From a bacterium 1XD42-54 (lineage in GTDB: Bacteria; Bacillota; Clostridia; Lachnospirales; Lachnospiraceae): DNA of 64,000 nucleotides. A program made the position numbers and the translations under genes. The notes under the pieces were generated by a model that did no database searches, was not told the DNA's origin, and saw only the letters and a program-made list of their open reading frames with translations. Below are positions 59,790 through 64,000 of the stretch, in pieces. Location of the stretch: the NCBI GenBank assembly GCA_003612585.1, contig RAZH01000008.1:1-64000 (forward strand). Reading direction: 5' to 3'. Numbering within the stretch: the first letter of the stretch is position 1; the number at the start of each line of letters is the position of its first letter.

Positions 59790-61846
59790 AAAAAATTGGG
59801 ATTCTGATCAAAAAAGAGGTTCGGGATATCCTCAGGGACAAAAAAACATTGATTATGATGGTAGTAGTCCCAATGCTTCTGTATCCTTTGATCATCATCG
59901 GAATGTCGCTCGCGGTCAGTATGTTTATGCAGTCTCAGGTGATTGAAGCACATATTGTGGAATATAACGCGCAGTATGAGGAAGAAGTGAATGCACTTGA
60001 ACGGCTTTACAAAGAACACGAGGATGAGATTGACTGGCAGCTGGAGTTCCAGCCAGGACAGAAGCGTATAGAGGAGGGCAGTCAGCCGACAGAGGAGCGT
60101 GTGGACACAGAAAATGCGTCTGCTAATCGTACGGGGGCAGTCCGGATGGAAATGTCACGGGAGGCGGATGGTACCCTTAACGTGTTGCTTGATTATGCGT
60201 CGACCGATGAAGGGGCGAACAGTACAAGACGCGCTGTGGAGCAGGTACTGGAGCTGTACCGTGAAGAGCTCCTGACAGAGAGCCTGAAGCAGGCAGGTCT
60301 GGACGAACGTGCGCTGTATCCGGTCGTATATGAATCGAGAGACAGTGCGACTATGTCAGAGAGTTTTGGCATGGATATTGGCGGAAGTATCGGACTGATG
60401 CTTATGGTTACGATTCTGCTTGGCGCTGTTTATCCGTCCATTGATGCGACGGCAGGGGAGAAAGAACGAGGAACGCTGGAGACGCTACTGACGCTTCCTG
60501 TTACGAATTTCCAGATGATATTCAGCAAGTTTATCTCGGTCTCTCTTTTTGCATGTGTGACAGCAGTACTTTCAGTTTTGTCACTGGGCGGGTCTGTGTT
60601 GTTTTTGATGTTTGGCCTTTCCGATACGGTGGCGGAGCAGTTTCAGGGGATTTCCTTTACTGCCATACTTCCGTATATTCCGCTTTTGCTGATTACGCTG
60701 ATTGCCACAGCACTTCTTGCTACGGCTCTGTGCATGTGCTTCTGCGTGTTTGCAAAGAGCTTTAAAGAGGCTAATAATTATATTACGCCGGTGCTCCTGG
60801 TGGTGATGTTTGCATCCATGACTGCTATGGTTCCAAGTATACAGCTGGACTACAAAACAGCGATGATTCCGATTGTTAATGTATCTCTGATGGTGAAACA
60901 GATGATTTCCGGACAACTTCAGATGTCGCTGGTTGGAATTACGATGGTGGTAAACTTTGGCTGTAGTATTCTGATTGCATGGATTCTGGCAAAGCTGTAC
61001 GACAGTGAGACAATTCTGTTTTCTGACGGGTTTCGAAGCTTTCGGATTTTCCAGAAACGGTCGGATATAAAAAAGGGAACCGTACCGGCACTCGGTGATG
61101 TGACGATTTCAATCGTTGTGGTTCTGTTGTTGACACTTTATGTGGGCACAGTGGCAGCAGTACGACTCGGCAGCTTGAATGGAACGGCAGTGAATCAGCT
61201 TTTGATTGTAACGGTTCCGGTTCTTGTTGTTTGGTATATGAAGAGTGATGTAAGGACGTTGTTTTCACTGAAAAAGCCACAAAAGGGGACTCTGATTGGA
61301 AGTGTTATTCTCTACCTTGGCACATATTGTTTGCTTCTGGCACTTTCTGCGATTCTAATGAATTTGATGCCGCAAAGCACAGCAGATTTGGAAACGACAT
61401 TCGCTCCAATTGTTGAGGCTCCGCTTCCTGCCTTGCTGGCAGTTACGGCTCTGATGCCGGCGATCTGTGAGGAAACACTGTTTCGTGGCCTGCTTTTTGG
61501 AAGCTTGCGGGAACGGTTAAAAAGTCCGTTCTGGGCAATTGTGATTTCCGGCTTTGTGTTTGGTGCTTTCCATATGAGTCTTGTTAAGTTGCTTCCGACT
61601 GCTCTGTTAGGAATGTTGTTTGCATTTCTGGTATATCGGACCGGCAGTATTTATCCTGCAATGGCCCTTCATTGCCTAAATAATTTGGGTTCTATGATGA
61701 GCCTGAAATATCCGGAAGAAGCAGGGCGGATTCTACCGTTTCTTGTAAAACCTCAGTTAAGTGTGATGGAGATTACCGGACTGCTGGGAGTAGGGGCTGT
61801 ATTGGCTGCACTTGGCTTCTTACTTCTGAGGAAGAAAAAAGAGTGA
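59786..61846 (+). CDS. NatB-type ABC permease fused to a CPBP membrane protease domain
   Basis: 686 residues. The N-terminal ABC-2 permease (about 1-420) opens KKEVRDILRDKKTLIMMVVVP, has a long extracytoplasmic loop (about 45-180) and GEKERGTLETLLTLPV. The C-terminal part (about 490-686) is a CPBP/Abi domain with Glu562-Glu563-x3-Arg567 (EETLFR), His596 (FGAFH) and His629-x3-Asn (HCLNN). So one chain combines export and intramembrane proteolysis. The frame is unbroken, so the fusion is real in this sequence. Confidence 0.92.
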   Translation: MKKIGILIKKEVRDILRDKKTLIMMVVVPMLLYPLIIIGMSLAVSMFMQSQVIEAHIVEYNAQYEEEVNALERLYKEHEDEIDWQLEFQPGQKRIEEGSQPTEERVDTENASANRTGAVRMEMSREADGTLNVLLDYASTDEGANSTRRAVEQVLELYREELLTESLKQAGLDERALYPVVYESRDSATMSESFGMDIGGSIGLMLMVTILLGAVYPSIDATAGEKERGTLETLLTLPVTNFQMIFSKFISVSLFACVTAVLSVLSLGGSVLFLMFGLSDTVAEQFQGISFTAILPYIPLLLITLIATALLATALCMCFCVFAKSFKEANNYITPVLLVVMFASMTAMVPSIQLDYKTAMIPIVNVSLMVKQMISGQLQMSLVGITMVVNFGCSILIAWILAKLYDSETILFSDGFRSFRIFQKRSDIKKGTVPALGDVTISIVVVLLLTLYVGTVAAVRLGSLNGTAVNQLLIVTVPVLVVWYMKSDVRTLFSLKKPQKGTLIGSVILYLGTYCLLLALSAILMNLMPQSTADLETTFAPIVEAPLPALLAVTALMPAICEETLFRGLLFGSLRERLKSPFWAIVISGFVFGAFHMSLVKLLPTALLGMLFAFLVYRTGSIYPAMALHCLNNLGSMMSLKYPEEAGRILPFLVKPQLSVMEITGLLGVGAVLAALGFLLLRKKKE

Positions 61847-61913
61847 CAGGAAAATAAAATATAATACTGAAAATGGGATTTAGTTGCAGAGCAAATTTGC
61901 TGAAAGGACCCAA

Positions 61914-61951
61914 AAAGCCACTTCACGATTTATGAATTGTGAAGTGGCTTT
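61914..61951. terminator. Bidirectional terminator between the NatAB-type operon and the importer operon
   Basis: AAAGCCACTTCAC (61914-61926) and its complement (61939-61951) with a 12-base loop; T-rich sequence follows on both strands. Confidence 0.88.
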
Positions 61952-61967
61952 CTTACTTTTATAATCG

Positions 61968-62762
61968 TTATCCGAGTAATGCAGAGTCATTTGCAAACTG
62001 TTCTCCGCTGGCCTGTTCGAACTGATCCAGCAGATCGCGAACGGTCAGCTTCTTTTTTTCTTCTCCTTCAATGTCGAGAATAATCTTTCCGTCCATCATC
62101 ATGATTAGGCGGTTTCCGTGGCGGATAGCATCCTTCATGTTGTGGGTGATCATCAGCGTTGTGAGATGGTCGCGGCTTATGATCGTTTCGGTGATTTCAA
62201 GAACCTTGGCAGCTGTCTTTGGGTCCAGAGCAGCTGTGTGTTCGTCAAGCAGGAGAAGCTTTGGTTTCTGGAGCGTTGCCATAAGCAGCGTCAGTGCCTG
62301 GCGCTGGCCGCCGGAGAGGAGACCTACTTTTGAAGTAAGACGGCTCTCAAGGCCGAGGCCGAGAATTTTAAGAAGTTCCTGGTATTCCTCTCGTTCTGCT
62401 TTTGTGATACCCTTGCGCAGAAGGCGCGGTTTGCCGCGACGTTTTGCGAGTGCAAGGTTTTCCTGGATTTCCATTGTTGCGGCAGTGCCGGTCATGGGAT
62501 CCTGGAAGACACGTCCAAGATAAGCGGCGCGTCTGTATTCCGGCAGTTTCGTAACATCTGTTCCGTCAATCAGTATCTTTCCTTCATCGACGAACCAGGT
62601 GCCGGCCACTGCGTTGAGCATTGTGGATTTTCCTGCGCCATTACCGCCGATCACGGTGACGAAATCTCCGTCTTTCAATTTTAAAGAGAGCCCGTTTAAG
62701 GCTGTTTTCTGGTTGATTGTGCCGGGATTGAAGGTCTTATAGAGATTTTGTAATTCAAGCAT
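61968..62762 (-). CDS. ABC importer ATP-binding protein (TrpZ-like)
   Basis: 264 residues. GGNGAGKST, signature LSGGQRQALTLLMAT, LLLLDEHTAALDP and switch MITHNMKDAI. The DEH instead of DEP in Walker B is typical of this importer class paired with BPD_transp_2 permeases and ABC_sub_bind proteins. ATG 62762 has GGGAGG 8 bases upstream; an ATG at 62768 is too close. It overlaps the permease gene by 8 bp. Substrate by family: an aromatic amino acid or related compound. Confidence 0.88.
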   Translation of the reverse strand: MLELQNLYKTFNPGTINQKTALNGLSLKLKDGDFVTVIGGNGAGKSTMLNAVAGTWFVDEGKILIDGTDVTKLPEYRRAAYLGRVFQDPMTGTAATMEIQENLALAKRRGKPRLLRKGITKAEREEYQELLKILGLGLESRLTSKVGLLSGGQRQALTLLMATLQKPKLLLLDEHTAALDPKTAAKVLEITETIISRDHLTTLMITHNMKDAIRHGNRLIMMMDGKIILDIEGEEKKKLTVRDLLDQFEQASGEQFANDSALLG

Positions 62763-63681
62763 TTGCATTTCCTCCCTTCTTTACCGGTTTTGAGAAATAT
62801 TTACTTTTCCAGTACGGAACCGCAAGAAAGACTGCAACGACAACTGCGGTGAGCAGTTTCAGAAGGTCTGTATCGATACCGCGCCAGATGACCGTTTGTA
62901 GTACAAGGTAATACAGGATGGAGCCGAGCACAACACTTAACAAAGAAAGTGCAAAGTTGCGGAAAATCTTTCCGAAGATTGCTTCTCCGATGATAACGGC
63001 AGCAAGACCGATTACGATGGCGCCGCGGCCCATATTGACATCAGCAAATCCCTGATACTGTGCGAGCAGCGCGCTCGAGAGGGCTACCAGGCCATTTGAA
63101 AGCATGAGGCCGAGTACTTTGCCGAAGTTCGTATTGATGCCCTGTGCGCGGGACATGTTTGGGTTGCAGCCTGTTGCGCGCAGGGAGCAGCCAAGCTCTG
63201 TACCGAAAAACCAGTAGAGAAGAGCAATCAGCGCGATAATGGCGATTGCAACAATCAGAATTGTATTCTCCCATACCGGGACATTTTTTATGTAGCGAAG
63301 GGAAACGAGAAGGTCGTATTTGTCTACGTTAATCGCCTGATTGGCTTTTCCCATGATTTTCAGGTTTACGGAGTACAGGGAAAGCTGAGTGAGAATACCG
63401 GAGAGAATAGCCGGGATTCCCATAAAAGTGTGAAAAATGCCTGTGACCAGACCAGCCAGCATCCCAGCTCCAGTGGCAGCCAGCATAGCAACCCAGACAT
63501 TACAGCCATTTAACATCATCATAATACATACGGCGCCGCCCGTGCACATCGTTCCGTCCACGGTAAGGTCCGCGACATCGAGTATGCGGTAAGTCAGATA
63601 GACGCCGATTGCCATGATGCCCCAGATCAGGCCCTGTGCGGCAGCACCAGGCAAAGCGTTAATCAGGTTCATAATTTCCAT
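62755..63681 (-). CDS. ABC importer permease (TrpY-like, BPD_transp_2)
   Basis: 308-residue membrane protein with 8-9 segments. It opens GAAAQGLIWGIMAIGVYLTYR and has ILDVADLTVDGTMCTGGAV, the string typical of permeases that work with ABC_sub_bind proteins, then GCSLRATGCNPNMSRAQGINT. GGGAGGAAC about 10 bases upstream chooses ATG 63681. It lies between the binding-protein gene and the ATPase gene on the minus strand. Confidence 0.88.
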   Translation of the reverse strand: MEIMNLINALPGAAAQGLIWGIMAIGVYLTYRILDVADLTVDGTMCTGGAVCIMMMLNGCNVWVAMLAATGAGMLAGLVTGIFHTFMGIPAILSGILTQLSLYSVNLKIMGKANQAINVDKYDLLVSLRYIKNVPVWENTILIVAIAIIALIALLYWFFGTELGCSLRATGCNPNMSRAQGINTNFGKVLGLMLSNGLVALSSALLAQYQGFADVNMGRGAIVIGLAAVIIGEAIFGKIFRNFALSLLSVVLGSILYYLVLQTVIWRGIDTDLLKLLTAVVVAVFLAVPYWKSKYFSKPVKKGGNANA

Positions 63682-63771
63682 TCGTATAGTTCCTCCCAAA
63701 TTTTCAGTGCAAATAATGTAAAATCAAAAGTACAAGCCTCGGAAAAAGAGGTGCCATCCTTTTGCACAAAT

Positions 63772-63805
63772 GGACAGCGAGAGAAAAAGCTTCTTCCCGC
63801 TGTCC
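63772..63805 (-). other. Intercistronic hairpin after the importer binding-protein gene
   Basis: GGACAGCG (63772-63779) pairs with CGCTGTCC (63798-63805), with GAGA/TCTT-type pairing inside. No T-run follows in the direction of transcription, so it is more a processing or stability element than a terminator. It sits in a 199-bp gap with no gene. Confidence 0.5.
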
Positions 63806-63880
63806 GAATTGTATGTCTGCAAAATGAATTGTCAAAACAGAGTGTCTGTTTTAAAAATAATTTCCAGGAAATAAAATAAT

Positions 63881-64000
63881 TTATTCAGCAGCTTCGATGG
63901 CTACGTAATCTTCCGGAACTGTAACGCCAAGCGTTTCGCAGAGCTGTGCGTTGTATTTCTTTGTGAAGTTCGGAGCATATTCAACAGCCATGGTAGAAAT
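63881..64000 (-). CDS. C-terminus of an ABC_sub_bind-type substrate-binding protein (cut by the window)
   Basis: Only the last 39 residues and the stop are in the window: they read APNFTKKYNAQLCETLGVTV and end PEDYVAIEAAE. An ending of the form N-x-x-x-A-x-x-L-G-V-x-V-P is usual in TrpX-like (ABC_sub_bind) proteins. It is the first gene of the importer operon that continues with the permease and ATPase. Confidence 0.75.
   Translation of the reverse strand: MSTMAVEYAPNFTKKYNAQLCETLGVTVPEDYVAIEAAE

Noticed and set aside
1-64000. CRISPR arrays, insertion sequences, integrases, attachment sites, rRNA
   Set aside because: Read through for spaced direct repeats and transposase or integrase motifs; none found. 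The single tRNA has no integrase next to it and no second copy of its 3' end was noticed.

Overview
The window looks like chromosomal core sequence from a low-to-mid GC, anaerobic Gram-positive bacterium, most likely Clostridia of the Lachnospiraceae type. The pointers are strong AGGAGG-type ribosome binding sites, ATGA gene overlaps, a tRNA without encoded CCA, YesM/YesN two-component systems, PucR and FCD regulators, and anaerobic enzymes (rubredoxin, a KamA-family radical SAM protein, a ferredoxin-fused aldo/keto reductase, a sodium-pump decarboxylase subunit). I see no rRNA, insertion sequence, prophage block or CRISPR array. The organism call is inference from gene style, not from a marker gene.

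Layout. 1-7.1 kb: pepT, then a minus-strand sensing operon (YesN-type regulator, YesM-type kinase, a membrane-anchored binding-protein-like sensor, and an MglB-like lipoprotein). 7.2-11.1 kb: the mglBAC galactose-type ABC importer plus a 59-aa membrane protein. 11.4-19.4 kb: a catabolic cluster of unknown substrate (DUF1177 protein, family-1 binding protein with two permeases, PucR-type regulator, M81/MlrC-type metallohydrolase, CutC). 19.7-23.1 kb: an AlaX-type tRNA editing enzyme and an YtrA-type GntR/ABC exporter operon with a clear promoter-operator. 23.4-27.1 kb: 2-hydroxyacid dehydrogenase, FCD regulator, DapA-family aldolase and LarE. 27.2-31.3 kb: membrane proteins, then a riboswitch-controlled OadB-type sodium pump subunit with a 37-aa OadG-like protein. 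31.4-37.3 kb: an envelope cluster (OmpR/histidine kinase pair, unknown anchored protein, VanY-type carboxypeptidase, divergent MurE-like ligase). 37.4-49 kb: housekeeping and accessory genes (nitroreductase, ZIP, MATE, aldo/keto reductase, amidase-SPOR, prmA, rsmE, Dabb protein, EIIA, MarR, KamA-family enzyme, Kef-type antiporter, rubredoxin). 49.1-53 kb: ABC-F ATPase and a second OmpR/kinase pair. 53.1-55.9 kb: tRNA-Gly and a two-gene MotA/MotB-like pair resembling ZorA/ZorB. 56.1-64 kb: malic enzyme with its FCD regulator, a NatA/NatB-type exporter whose permease is fused to a CPBP protease domain, and a TrpXYZ-like importer cut by the window end.

How genes work together. Sugar sensing (5431-1474) sits directly beside sugar import (11103-7461), so the two-component system plausibly controls mgl. 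Three transport operons carry a hairpin straight after the binding-protein gene, which would give more binding protein than permease. The most unusual items are the stand-alone ZorAB-like motor pair with 14-residue repeats, the antitermination riboswitch in front of an orphan sodium pump subunit, the KamA-family enzyme with altered substrate-pocket residues, and the uncharacterised DUF1177/M81/CutC/ABC cluster.
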